Origin: an uncultured Oscillospiraceae bacterium
GTDB lineage: Bacteria; Bacillota; Clostridia; Oscillospirales; Oscillospiraceae
Direction: 5' to 3'
DNA length: 41,416 nucleotides
NCBI GenBank assembly: GCA_900757415.1
Contig: CAAENU010000200.1
Coordinates: 1 to 41,416 of the forward strand
Part shown: positions 29,966 to 38,141 of the stretch, piece after piece
How the letters are laid out: each line of letters opens with the position of its first letter
How positions within the stretch are numbered: the first letter of the stretch is position 1
Position numbers and translations under genes: made by a program
The notes under the pieces: generated by a model
Databases searched by the model: none
The model's input: the letters and a program-made list of their open reading frames with translations, nothing else
Told to the model about the DNA's origin: nothing

Positions 29966-31237
29966 ATGATGTTGAACGAGAAAACGGTGGCCGCCTACAC
30001 GGCCATCCTGCAGGAGGAGCTTCTGCCGGCAACAGGGTGTACAGAGCCCATCGCCGTTGCGTACTGTGCTGCCAAGCTGCGCGAGGCGTTGGGTGGAAAA
30101 CCGGAAGAAGTGCTGGCCGAGGTCAGCGGCAACATTCTGAAGAACGTGAAATCCGTGGTTGTTCCCAATACCGGCGGCCGTCGCGGCATCGAGGCTGCCA
30201 TCGCAGTGGGTATTGTGGCCGGCAGCGCGGATGCCGGACTTCAGGTGCTTGCCAACGTGACGGAGGAGGACGTGGCCGCCATTCAGGGATATCTGGATGC
30301 CACGCCCATTACCGTGACCTGCCCCGAAACGCCGTGCCTGCTGGATATTTTCCTGCACGGTAAGCGGGCGGGACACACCGCCGCGGTACGAGTGGCCAAT
30401 AACCACACCAACATCATTTTCATGGAAAAGGACGGACAGGTCCTGCTGGAAAAGCCGCTCACCGCCAACGCGGAGGACAGCCTGCAGGACAAAAGCGTCC
30501 TCAACGTCAAAGACATCATCACATTCGCCGAAACGGTTCCCATAGCTGCCATCGAGCCGCTGGTGGGCCGCCAGATCCGCTATAACTCCGCCATTGCGGA
30601 GGAGGGATTGCGGGGCAGCTGGGGCGCCAACATCGGCTCCACCCTGCTGCGCGGCGGCGACGACCCGGAAACGCAGGCCCGCGCCTGGGCCGCCGCCGGG
30701 TCCGATGCCCGGATGAACGGCTGCGAAATGCCGGTAGTCATCTGTTCCGGCTCCGGTAATCAGGGCATCACCGCCTCTGTTCCCGTATGGAAATACGGCC
30801 AGTTGACCGGCGCGGACGAAGAGCGGATCCTGCGGGCCGTATGCCTGAGCGACCTGATCACCATTCACCAGAAAACCGGCATCGGGCGGCTCAGCGCCTA
30901 TTGCGGCGCGGTGTCCGCCGGCGTGGGTGCCGGATGCGGCATCGCGTGGCTGCGGGGCGCGGATTATGACGGTATCAGCCACACGCTGCAAAACGCGGTG
31001 GCCATGATCTCCGGCTGTATCTGCGACGGGGCCAAGGCCAGCTGCGCCAGCAAGATCGCCATGAGCGTGGACTGCGGCATACTGGGATACAACATGTATC
31101 TTGGCGGCAACAACTTCCGTCCCGGCGACGGGATCATGGGCGACGGCGTGGAATCCACTATCCGCAACGTGGGCGTGCTGGCCGCGCAGGGCATGCGGGA
31201 GACCGACCGGGTGATCCTGAAGATCATGACGGAGTAA
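29966..31237 (+). CDS. cyuA: L-cysteine desulfidase family protein (CyuA/UPF0597)
   Basis: A 423-residue cytoplasmic enzyme of the UPF0597/CyuA family (related to the alpha part of L-serine dehydratase), which splits L-cysteine to pyruvate, ammonia and sulfide with a [4Fe-4S] cluster. ELLPATGCTEPIAVAY near the N-terminus holds the key Cys; VVVPNTGG, VANNHTNI, CSGSGNQGI and later GAGCGIAW and GAKASCASKI supply further conserved residues and cluster Cys. AAAGGAGA precedes ATGATG; the first ATG is chosen by spacing. It stands alone after the dCMP deaminase. Sulfide release from cysteine is expected, though the family has also been linked to serine or threonine. Confidence 0.88.
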   Translation: MMLNEKTVAAYTAILQEELLPATGCTEPIAVAYCAAKLREALGGKPEEVLAEVSGNILKNVKSVVVPNTGGRRGIEAAIAVGIVAGSADAGLQVLANVTEEDVAAIQGYLDATPITVTCPETPCLLDIFLHGKRAGHTAAVRVANNHTNIIFMEKDGQVLLEKPLTANAEDSLQDKSVLNVKDIITFAETVPIAAIEPLVGRQIRYNSAIAEEGLRGSWGANIGSTLLRGGDDPETQARAWAAAGSDARMNGCEMPVVICSGSGNQGITASVPVWKYGQLTGADEERILRAVCLSDLITIHQKTGIGRLSAYCGAVSAGVGAGCGIAWLRGADYDGISHTLQNAVAMISGCICDGAKASCASKIAMSVDCGILGYNMYLGGNNFRPGDGIMGDGVESTIRNVGVLAAQGMRETDRVILKIMTE

Positions 31238-31363
31238 AATAAACTGGCTTAAAATCCGCGAAGCTTTTGCAGACGGGCCGGAATCGGCCCGCCTGTGGCT
31301 CATTCCGTCGAAAAATCGGTACATAACCGCCCCTTTTCGGACGGCTTTTTCGTCAAAAACCTC

Positions 31364-31392
31364 TTGCATTCCCTATATAAGTATGATAAGAT
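31364..31392 (+). promoter_or_regulatory. Promoter of the rimP-nusA-infB operon
   Basis: TTGCAT (31364-31369) and TAAGAT (31387-31392) with a 17-bp spacer. The 126 bp between the cysteine desulfidase and this promoter hold a GC hairpin (31274-31291) without a T run and no gene. Confidence 0.65.
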
Positions 31393-31417
31393 ACCACATG
31401 GTAGTATGTGTTGACTG

Positions 31418-31444
31418 AGAGTGGACGTTCTGTCCGCTCTTTTT
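31418..31444 (+). ncRNA. rimP leader attenuator hairpin
   Basis: AGAGTGGAC (31418-31426), 5-base loop, GTCCGCTCT (31432-31440), then TTTTT. It has the form of an intrinsic terminator placed about 60 bp before rimP and 30 bp after the promoter. Similar hairpins are found ahead of rimP (ylxS) in other Firmicutes. NusA acts on pausing and termination, so feedback on its own operon is a reasonable inference. Confidence 0.7.
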
Positions 31445-31504
31445 GTTGAGCAAAATCCGTTTCTTAAAAATTGGAAATCGTCAGGGAATAAAGCGAGGAA
31501 CGCT

Positions 31505-31963
31505 ATGAAAAAAGTCACCGACATCGTGTGGGAGCTGGCGGAGCCTGTGGTAAAGGAAAACGGCTGCGAGCTGTGGGATGTGGAATACGTCCGCGAGGCC
31601 GGCCAGTGGTATCTGCGGCTGTATCTGGACAAGGAGGGCGGCGTGGATATTCTGGACTGCGAGGCCGTCAGTCGAAGGGTCAGCGACCTGCTGGATGAGG
31701 CGGATCCCATTGAATCCAGCTATATGTTCGAGGTGTCCTCCGCCGGGGCCGAGCGGCAGCTGAAGCGCCCCTCGGACTTTCAGCGCTTTCTGGGGCAGCC
31801 GGTGCTGGTCAAGACCTATAAGAACCGGGATGGGCGCAAGGAGTTTGCCGGCACGCTGGCAGGCTTTGAGGATGGCGCGGTGCTGCTGGATATGGGCGGC
31901 GCCGAGCCTGTGCGGTTTGAAAAAGCCGAGGTGGCGCTGGTGCGCCTGCGTGTGGAATTTTAA
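31505..31963 (+). CDS. rimP: Ribosome maturation factor RimP
   Basis: A 152-residue RimP, needed for late assembly of the 30S subunit. The N-terminal alpha/beta domain has GCELWDVEYVREAGQWYL in pieces (CELWDVEYV, WYLRLYLDKEGG), followed by CEAVSRRVSDLLDE and SSYMFEVSSAGAERQL, the family hallmark S-S-x-G-x-x-R-x-L. The C-terminal SH3-like part ends at VRLRVEF. The first gene of the nusA operon behind a promoter and attenuator. The start at 31505 has GAGGAA before it; the in-frame Met upstream overlaps the leader hairpin. Confidence 0.95.
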   Translation: MKKVTDIVWELAEPVVKENGCELWDVEYVREAGQWYLRLYLDKEGGVDILDCEAVSRRVSDLLDEADPIESSYMFEVSSAGAERQLKRPSDFQRFLGQPVLVKTYKNRDGRKEFAGTLAGFEDGAVLLDMGGAEPVRFEKAEVALVRLRVEF

Positions 31964-31999
31964 AAACAGCTTTCGTGTAAATATTAAGGAGAAAAGAAC

Positions 32000-33058
32000 A
32001 TGAAATGTGATGAGATTTTTGTAGCGCTGGCCATGCTGGAGAAGGAGCGGGGCATTCCCCAGAACTTCATGATGGGCAAGATCATTCAGGCGCTGACCAC
32101 CGCCTATAAGCGCGACCACGAGGGCGTGGAAAACGTGATCGTGGACGTGGACGAGGAAAAGCACGACCTGCGGATGTACGTCCAGAAGGAGATCGTGGAG
32201 GAGGTCATGGATCCCGCCAACGAGATCTCGCTGGAGGATGCCCGCAAGCGCAGCGCCAAGGCTGAGCTTGGCGGCATTGTGAATATTCCTGTGGAAAATG
32301 TGGAATTCGGCCGCATCGCCGCCGGCAACGGCAAGCAGGTCATCATTCAGGGTCTGCGTGAGGCCGAGCACGGCATGATCTATGACGAGTGGGGTTCCAA
32401 GCAGCATGAGATCCTGACCGGCACCGTGACCCGGATCGACCCCCGCAACGGCAATGTGATCCTGAAGATCGGCACCGGCAGCGAAAGCACCGAGGCCGTG
32501 CTGACTCAGAACGAACAGGTACCCGGCGAGGAGCTGGTTGAGGGACAGATGATCAAAGTCTATCTGGTGGAGGTACGCCGTACCACCCGCGGCCCTCAGG
32601 TTCTGATCTCCCGCACCCATCCCGGCCTTGTCAAGCGCCTGTTCGAGCTGGAGGTTCCCGAGATCTACGACGGCAGCGTGGAGATCCGCTCCATCGCCCG
32701 CGAGGCGGGCAACCGCACCAAGATGGCCGTGTGGTCCGAAGATGAGAACATCGATCCCATCGGCGCCTGCGTCGGCCCCCGGGGGCAGCGCGTCAACGCC
32801 ATCGTAGAGGAGCTGCGGGGCGAGAAGATCGACATCATCAAATACAGCGAGGATCCCGCCGCGTTCATCGCCGCGGCGCTGGCCCCGGCCGATGTGCTGG
32901 AGGTTCGTCTGGCGGCCGAGGGCAAGTCCTGCCGCGTGGTGGTACCTGACGACCAGCTGAGTCTCGCTATCGGCAAAGAGGGGCAGAACGCCCGTCTGGC
33001 CGCCCGCCTGACCGGCTATAAGATCGACATCAAACCCGCGTCTTACAGCGAGGAGTAA
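32000..33058 (+). CDS. nusA: Transcription termination/antitermination protein NusA
   Basis: A 352-residue NusA of the short Gram-positive type that lacks the C-terminal acidic repeats of E. coli. The N-terminal RNA-polymerase-binding domain (about 1-130), the S1 domain (about 134-200, GTVTRIDPRNGNVILKI in part) and two KH domains (about 200-345, with GACVGPRGQRVNAIVEEL and VVVPDDQLSLAIGKEGQNARLA in parts) follow in order. It binds RNA polymerase and nascent RNA to affect pausing, termination and antitermination. AAGGAGA precedes the ATG, 36 bp after rimP. Confidence 0.97.
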   Translation: MKCDEIFVALAMLEKERGIPQNFMMGKIIQALTTAYKRDHEGVENVIVDVDEEKHDLRMYVQKEIVEEVMDPANEISLEDARKRSAKAELGGIVNIPVENVEFGRIAAGNGKQVIIQGLREAEHGMIYDEWGSKQHEILTGTVTRIDPRNGNVILKIGTGSESTEAVLTQNEQVPGEELVEGQMIKVYLVEVRRTTRGPQVLISRTHPGLVKRLFELEVPEIYDGSVEIRSIAREAGNRTKMAVWSEDENIDPIGACVGPRGQRVNAIVEELRGEKIDIIKYSEDPAAFIAAALAPADVLEVRLAAEGKSCRVVVPDDQLSLAIGKEGQNARLAARLTGYKIDIKPASYSEE

Positions 33059-33082
33059 TCATACATTAAGGAGGTGGCCGGT

Positions 33083-33361
33083 ATGGCGGTCAAACCCCGT
33101 AAGATCCCCCAGCGCCAATGTGTCGGCTGCCGGGAAATGAAGGACAAAAAAGAGCTGCTGCGGGTGGTGCGCACCCCCGAGGGCAGTATTCAGCTGGATG
33201 GCCGGGGCAAGGTTTCGGGCCGCGGCGCCTACGTCTGCCCCGATGTGGCGTGCCTGAAAAGGGCCCGCAAATCCAAAGCGCTGGAACGCGCGCTGGAAAC
33301 CGCCATCCCGGAAGAGGTCTATGACGCGCTGGAGGCGCAGATGGGAGGCGGTGCGGTATGA
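33083..33361 (+). CDS. rnpM: RNase P modulator RnpM (YlxR family)
   Basis: A 92-residue YlxR/RnpM protein. RQCVGCREMKDKKELLRVVR and GRGKVSGRGAYVCPDVAC are the two conserved blocks, with the GRGAY signature. Family members bind RNA and modulate RNase P. The start is the ATG at 33083 with AAGGAGGTGG 6 bases upstream; a GTG within that ribosome site is rejected. Its stop overlaps the next gene (ATGA). Confidence 0.93.
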   Translation: MAVKPRKIPQRQCVGCREMKDKKELLRVVRTPEGSIQLDGRGKVSGRGAYVCPDVACLKRARKSKALERALETAIPEEVYDALEAQMGGGAV

Positions 33362-34038
33362 TCGAGCCGGTACTGTCCCTGTTGGGCATCGCCAAAAAGG
33401 CGGGCCGTGTGGAGATCGGCGAGGAGCCGGTGGGCGCCGCCGCCCGGGCCAAAAAGGCGCGGGTCATTCTGGTGGCCGCAGACGCGGGGCCGTCCTCCCA
33501 GCGCCGGGCCTTCTCCTTTGCCGAGTCCGGTGCCTGCCTGTGTTTGACCGTTCCGGCGGATAAGGACGCGCTGGGCCGCGCACTGGGCCGCAGCAGCGTG
33601 GCCATGTGCGCCGTGACGGAGATCGGCCTTGCCGGGGCCATCGTCAAAAAGCTCTCCGCCATGGATGCGGAAAAATACGGCGCAGCATCGGCGCAGCTGG
33701 ACGTAAAGGCCCGGCGGGCCATGGAGCGCCGGGCCGAGCAGCTGCGGCATGAAAAAAATCTACGGCAGGGTAAGCATCGTGTTCACAGCGATAAGCCTCC
33801 GGAGCCGCAGGCGGCGGACCGTGCCGCACCGCGGAAAGATGAGCACGTAGGCGGGAAATCTGTCCGCAGCCGTGATAAAGCACCGCTGCACACGGGAAAA
33901 CGTCCCGCTGAGCTGAAAGCGCAGGGCGGCGGAAAACCGGGCCCGCAGCGGAAGGCCGCGCCGCGGCCGCAGAGCCGTTTTGCCGGCGCGCTGCCGGTGA
34001 AGCGGGGTAAGGGAAGCCGGAAGGACTCCGGCAGGTAA
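33358..34038 (+). CDS. L7Ae-family RNA-binding protein (YlxQ) with long basic tail
   Basis: A 226-residue protein. Residues about 1-100 are an L7Ae/YlxQ domain (LLGIAKKAGRVEIGEEPV in parts, ARVILVAADAGPS, AMCAVTEIGLAGAIVKK), which binds kink-turn RNA in relatives. YlxQ proteins are usually about 100 residues; here a further 120-residue tail rich in Arg, Lys, Gly, Pro and Gln follows (RRAMERRAEQLRHEKN, then low-complexity RPAELKAQGGGKPGPQRK), without predicted structure. The tail is in frame and codon use fits the neighbours, so it is not a frame error. It overlaps rnpM by 4 bp and lies 58 bp before infB. Confidence 0.85.
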   Translation: MIEPVLSLLGIAKKAGRVEIGEEPVGAAARAKKARVILVAADAGPSSQRRAFSFAESGACLCLTVPADKDALGRALGRSSVAMCAVTEIGLAGAIVKKLSAMDAEKYGAASAQLDVKARRAMERRAEQLRHEKNLRQGKHRVHSDKPPEPQAADRAAPRKDEHVGGKSVRSRDKAPLHTGKRPAELKAQGGGKPGPQRKAAPRPQSRFAGALPVKRGKGSRKDSGR

Positions 34039-34096
34039 GCAGGAACAAAGACGGAGCGCCGCGGCGCGCCGTTCACTAAGATGGAGGTGGCTTTAT

Positions 34097-36472
34097 TTGG
34101 GTAGCGTAGCAAACAAATACAGAGTGCATGAGGTGGCAAAGGATTTTGGCATCGCCACAAAGGACGTAACGGAGATCTTGACCAAGTATGCCGAGACCCC
34201 CAAGAATCATATGCAGGTGCTGGACGACCGGGAGCTGAGTCTTATTTTTGAGTATCTGACCCAGCACAACCAGCTGAGCAGCATTGCGGCCATCTTTGCT
34301 GAGGGCGCCAAGCCGGAGGCAAAGGCCGAGCCGAAGAAGGCCGCTCCTCAGCCGGCGGCGCAGCCGCAGAAGCCGCAGCAGGGCGGCCAGTCCCAGCAGC
34401 CGCAGGCAAAGCCTGCCCAGTCCCCCAACGGCAGCAATAACAGCCAGCCGCAGAAACCCATGTCCCGCGTACCCCAGAAGCAGGTGGTGGATACCCGCAA
34501 GGCCACCAACGTAAATCTGGACAAGTACGATGAAAAGCTGCAGGACATGGCCGACCGCACCAGCGGCAGCCGCAGCGGCCGCCGGGACAAGGATCAGCTG
34601 CAGGGCAAGGAGAAGTTCCGCAATTCCAAGCAGCGCCAGAACGGCCCCATGACCAACAAGCGCAAGCAGGAAGAGGCCGACCGGCTTCGCAGACTGCGCC
34701 TTGAGGTCATCAAAAACACCCCCGTCACCGTGCAGATCCCCGATGAGATCAGCGTGGGCGAGCTGGCCAGCCGCATGAAGAAAACCGGCGCCGAGGTGGT
34801 CAAGTGCCTGATGAAGAACGGCGTTATGGCCTCTCTCAGCCAGATGATCGACTTTGACACCGCCGCCATTATTGCCGAGGAAATGGGCTGCAAGGTGGAA
34901 AAGGAAGTGGTGGTCACCATCGAGGAAAAGCTGATCGACGACCATCAGGATAAGGAAGAGGATCTGGTGCCCCGCGCCCCCGTTGTGGTGGTCATGGGTC
35001 ACGTTGACCACGGCAAGACCAGCCTGCTGGACTATATCCGCAACGCCCATGTGGCCAGCGGCGAGGCCGGCGGCATCACCCAGCATATCGGCGCCTATCA
35101 GGTGGAGATCCACGGCAAACCCATCACCTTCCTGGACACCCCTGGCCATGAGGCCTTTACCTCCATGCGCGCCCGCGGCGCCATGGTGACGGATATCGCC
35201 ATTCTGGTGGTGGCCGCCGAGGACGGCATCATGCCCCAAACCGTTGAGTCCATCAACCATGCCAAGGCTGCCGAGATCCCCATCATCGTGGCCATCAACA
35301 AGATGGATAAACCCGAGGCCAATCCCGACCGTATCAAGCAGCAGCTGACTGAGTACGGTCTGGTGTGCGAGGAGTGGGGCGGCGACACCATTGTGTGCCC
35401 CATCTCCGCCAAGACCGGCATGGGTGTAGACAATCTGCTGGAGATGCTTACCCTGACCGCCGAGGTCAGCGAGCTGAAAGCCAACCCCAACCGCGCCGCG
35501 CAGGGCACCGTCATTGAGGCCCGGCTTGACAAGGGCCGCGGCCCCGTGGCCACCCTGCTGGTGCAGAACGGCACGCTGCATCAGGGTGATGTCATCATCG
35601 CCGGCACCTCCGTAGGCCGCGTCCGCGCTATGGTGGGCGACAAGGGGCAGCGTATGACCGATGCCGGCCCCAGCGTTCCCGTGGAGATCACCGGCCTGAG
35701 CGAGGCTCCCTCCGCCGGCGCCACCTTCAACGCCGTGGCCGACGAAAAGCTGGCCCGCGAGCTGGTGGAGCAGCGCAAAGCCGAAGAAAAGGCCAAGGCC
35801 AACGCGCCTGTTGCCAAGGTCTCGCTGGAGGATCTGTTCAGCCAGATTCAGGCCGGCGAGATGAAGAACCTGAACCTGATCGTCAAGGCCGACGTGCAGG
35901 GCAGCGTGGAGGCTGTCAAGGCCTCACTGGAGAAACTCAGCAACGATGAGGTCCGCGTCCGCGTGATCCACGGTGGTGTGGGCGCTATCAACGAATCCGA
36001 TGTGATGCTGGCCTCCACCTCTCAGGCCATCATCGTGGGTTTCAACGTCCGGCCTGACGCCGCCGCCCGCGACAGCGCCGCCCGGGCCAATGTGGATATG
36101 CGGATGTACCGCGTGATCTACGACGCCATCAACGAAATCGAGGCCGCCATGAAGGGCATGCTGGCTCCCAAGTTCCGCGAGGTGGTGCTGGGCCATGCCG
36201 AGGTGCGCCAGACCTACAAGGTCTCCGGCGTAGGCACCGTGGCCGGCTGCTATGTGCAGGACGGCAAGCTGCAGCGCAAGGATTGTCAGGTGCGTCTGGT
36301 GCGCGACGGCATCGTTATCCACGAAGGTGTGCTGGCCTCCCTCCAGCGCTTCAAGGATTCCGTCAAGGAGGTCGTGTCCGGCTATGAGTGCGGCCTGAGC
36401 ATTGAGAAGTATAACGACATCAAGGAAGGCGACATTGTGGAGGCCTTCACCATGGAGGAAATTCCCCAATGA
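34097..36472 (+). CDS. infB: Translation initiation factor IF-2
   Basis: A 791-residue IF2, the GTPase that brings initiator tRNA to the ribosome. The N-terminal IF2N domain (KYRVHEVAKDFGIATKDV in parts) is followed by a Lys/Pro/Gln-rich linker (about 75-200) and a second IF2N-like domain (about 205-260). The GTPase domain starts at about 296 with GHVDHGKT (301-308), DTPGHE and NKMDKP, followed by the beta-barrel, IF2 core and C2 domains. The start is a TTG at 34097 with GGAGG 9 bases upstream; no better ATG fits the conserved N-terminus. It is shorter than the E. coli form but normal for Firmicutes. Confidence 0.97.
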   Translation: MGSVANKYRVHEVAKDFGIATKDVTEILTKYAETPKNHMQVLDDRELSLIFEYLTQHNQLSSIAAIFAEGAKPEAKAEPKKAAPQPAAQPQKPQQGGQSQQPQAKPAQSPNGSNNSQPQKPMSRVPQKQVVDTRKATNVNLDKYDEKLQDMADRTSGSRSGRRDKDQLQGKEKFRNSKQRQNGPMTNKRKQEEADRLRRLRLEVIKNTPVTVQIPDEISVGELASRMKKTGAEVVKCLMKNGVMASLSQMIDFDTAAIIAEEMGCKVEKEVVVTIEEKLIDDHQDKEEDLVPRAPVVVVMGHVDHGKTSLLDYIRNAHVASGEAGGITQHIGAYQVEIHGKPITFLDTPGHEAFTSMRARGAMVTDIAILVVAAEDGIMPQTVESINHAKAAEIPIIVAINKMDKPEANPDRIKQQLTEYGLVCEEWGGDTIVCPISAKTGMGVDNLLEMLTLTAEVSELKANPNRAAQGTVIEARLDKGRGPVATLLVQNGTLHQGDVIIAGTSVGRVRAMVGDKGQRMTDAGPSVPVEITGLSEAPSAGATFNAVADEKLARELVEQRKAEEKAKANAPVAKVSLEDLFSQIQAGEMKNLNLIVKADVQGSVEAVKASLEKLSNDEVRVRVIHGGVGAINESDVMLASTSQAIIVGFNVRPDAAARDSAARANVDMRMYRVIYDAINEIEAAMKGMLAPKFREVVLGHAEVRQTYKVSGVGTVAGCYVQDGKLQRKDCQVRLVRDGIVIHEGVLASLQRFKDSVKEVVSGYECGLSIEKYNDIKEGDIVEAFTMEEIPQ

Positions 36473-36480
36473 TAAACTGG

Positions 36481-36740
36481 TGAAAAGTCTGACGGCTTTT
36501 CTGCCAAAAGGATTTACGGCCGGCTGCGCAGTGAAGCGAAGCGGAACAAGTGCCCTTGGGTACGCGCACCCGTTGGTGATAGTGCAATGCAAATCCAGAC
36601 GGATGCTGCAGCGGCATAGCCGCTGAGATCGGCACTAAAAGCATGCCCCTGGTATATTTTCTTAACGTGCCGACGTCAGAAAAATGATTTGATTGTTTCG
36701 CGTCTGCGGATGCGAACTCTGCAAGGCTACCATATTATGA
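36481..36740 (+). ncRNA. Hairpin-rich noncoding segment between infB and rbfA
   Basis: About 260 bp without a gene, split off from the operon's usual tight spacing. Elements seen: GGATTT (36510-36515) with AAATCC (36591-36596); GGGT/ACCC around 36558-36571; a perfect CAGCGGC-ATA-GCCGCTG hairpin (36609-36625); TCGGCAC (36629-36635) with GTGCCGA (36667-36673); GCGTC-TGCG-GATGC (36700-36713); and the 17-bp dispersed motif. This may be a structured RNA or a decayed repeat element; no known family was recognised. Confidence 0.5.
36712..36728 (+). repeat. Dispersed 17-bp motif, copy 2
   Basis: GCGAACTCTGCAAGGCT, one base different from the copy at 26464-26480. Both copies are followed within about 20 bp by a strong hairpin and then by a ribosome site. 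Confidence 0.6.
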
Positions 36741-36768
36741 GGGGCGGGCAATGCGCCCGCCCCTTTTT
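36741..36768 (+). terminator. Intrinsic terminator before rbfA
   Basis: Arms GGGGCGGGC (36741-36749) and GCCCGCCCC (36755-36763) around a 5-base loop, followed by TTTTT. It ends only 19 bp before the rbfA start, so it would either end most infB transcripts or act as an attenuator for rbfA onward. Confidence 0.85.
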
Positions 36769-36786
36769 CAAGAAAGGAGTGCTACT

Positions 36787-37170
36787 ATGGCATCCAACCG
36801 TATCGGACGTATCAACGAGGAGATCCAGCGGGAGCTGTCCGGCCTGCTGCGTACCGTGAAAGACCCCCGAGTGGCGGACGCTCTGCTGACCATCACCCAT
36901 GTGGACACCACCAGCGACCTGCGCTATTCCCGCATCTATATCAGCGCCATGGACCGCACCGATGAAAAGGACCTGATGCGGGGGCTGAAGTCCGCCAGCG
37001 GCTATCTGCGCCATGAGCTGGGCCAGCGCTTGCAGCTGCGCTATACCCCGGAGCTGCAATTCTTTGCCGATGACTCCATCGCCTACGGCGCCCACATTCT
37101 GGATATGCTGCACCACGTCAAGCCCGCCAACCCCGCCAACGCGGACATCGTGCTGCCGGAGGACAAGTGA
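36787..37170 (+). CDS. rbfA: Ribosome-binding factor A
   Basis: A 127-residue RbfA, which binds the 30S subunit and aids 16S rRNA 5'-end maturation. NRIGRINEEIQRELSGLL in parts, DPRVADALLTITHVDTTSDLRYSRIYIS in parts and the C-terminal LRYTPELQFFADDSIAYG block match the KH-type fold of the family. The start at 36787 has AAGGAG upstream; an in-frame Met inside the terminator hairpin is rejected. It is followed by nrnA after 1 bp. Confidence 0.96.
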   Translation: MASNRIGRINEEIQRELSGLLRTVKDPRVADALLTITHVDTTSDLRYSRIYISAMDRTDEKDLMRGLKSASGYLRHELGQRLQLRYTPELQFFADDSIAYGAHILDMLHHVKPANPANADIVLPEDK

Positions 37171-37171
37171 T

Positions 37172-38128
37172 ATGACGCGCCCTATTCTGACTGCCCGCGA
37201 GGCCGCCGGGTATCTGGACGCGCTGGATAACGTACTGCTGCTGACCCATGTTCGCCCTGACGGCGACACCATCGGCAGCGCGGCGGCATTGTGCCGGGCG
37301 CTGCGGGATTGCGGCCGCACGGCCTATCTGCTGCCCAACCCGGAGATCACCGCCACCTATGCCGCCTATGCCGCCCCCTACTGGGCCCCGGAGGGGTGGG
37401 AGGCGGAGCACATCGTCAGTGTGGACATCGCCGATGTGAGCCTGCTGCCGGAAAACGCCGAACCTTATCGCCAGCGCATCGAACTGGCCATCGACCACCA
37501 TCCCTCCCAGAGCTTTTTTGCCCGCAACACCTGTCTGGAGGCGGACAGCGCCGCCTGCGGCGAGATCGTGTATGAGATCATCCGGCATCTCACCGCCCTG
37601 ACGGCGGAGATCGCCCTGCCGCTGTATGTAGCCGTCAGCACCGACTGCGGCGGCTTTCAGTACGGCAATACCACCGCCCGCACCCACCGTATTGCGGCGG
37701 CGCTGATGGACGCGGTGGATGTGGCGGCGGTGAATAAGTCCCTGTTCCGCACCAAGAGCCGCGTGCGGCTGGCCATGGAATCCCGCATGGTGGCGGACAT
37801 GCAGCTGTTTGACAGCGACCGGGTGGTGATCATGGAGATCCCGATGGCGCTGCGCCGGGAGATGCACGCCACCGACGCGGATATCGAAGAGCTCAGCGCA
37901 CTGCCCGCCCTGGTGGAGGGCACCGACTGCGGCGTGACGCTGCGTGAACTGGACGGCGGGAAGATCAAGGTCTCCGTGCGCTCCGGCCCGCGGGTGGACG
38001 CCTGCGCCCTGTGCCGGATCTTAGGCGGCGGCGGACACCATGCCGCTGCCGGCGCCACGGTGGAGGGCACGCTGGATGAGGTACGCATGGCGGTGCTGGC
38101 CGCGTACCGGAAGGTCACGGGAGCGTAA
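37172..38128 (+). CDS. nrnA: DHH-family oligoribonuclease / pAp phosphatase NrnA
   Basis: A 318-residue DHH/DHHA1 phosphoesterase. Motifs are LLTHVRPDGDTIGS (I, II), VSVDIADVSLL, the DHHPSQSFF signature, AVSTDCGGFQYGN and, in the C-terminal DHHA1 domain, GGGGHHAAAGATVEG. NrnA removes mononucleotides from very short RNAs and dephosphorylates 3'-phosphoadenosine 5'-phosphate; the place between rbfA and truB is the usual one in Firmicutes. All metal-binding residues appear present. It starts 1 bp after rbfA and ends just before the 461-bp inverted-repeat element. Confidence 0.94.
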   Translation: MTRPILTAREAAGYLDALDNVLLLTHVRPDGDTIGSAAALCRALRDCGRTAYLLPNPEITATYAAYAAPYWAPEGWEAEHIVSVDIADVSLLPENAEPYRQRIELAIDHHPSQSFFARNTCLEADSAACGEIVYEIIRHLTALTAEIALPLYVAVSTDCGGFQYGNTTARTHRIAAALMDAVDVAAVNKSLFRTKSRVRLAMESRMVADMQLFDSDRVVIMEIPMALRREMHATDADIEELSALPALVEGTDCGVTLRELDGGKIKVSVRSGPRVDACALCRILGGGGHHAAAGATVEGTLDEVRMAVLAAYRKVTGA

Positions 38129-38141
38129 GAGGGCAGGGGTG

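Noticed and set aside
29249..31369. A 706-codon open frame on the minus strand
   Set aside because: It spans two well-supported plus-strand genes (dCMP deaminase and cysteine desulfidase) and their intergenic promoter, and has no recognisable domain.
36481..36740. RNase P RNA, tmRNA, 6S or SRP RNA in the infB-rbfA gap
   Set aside because: None of their conserved core sequences is present (for example no GAGGAAAGTC core and no SRP GGAAGCAGC-type loop).
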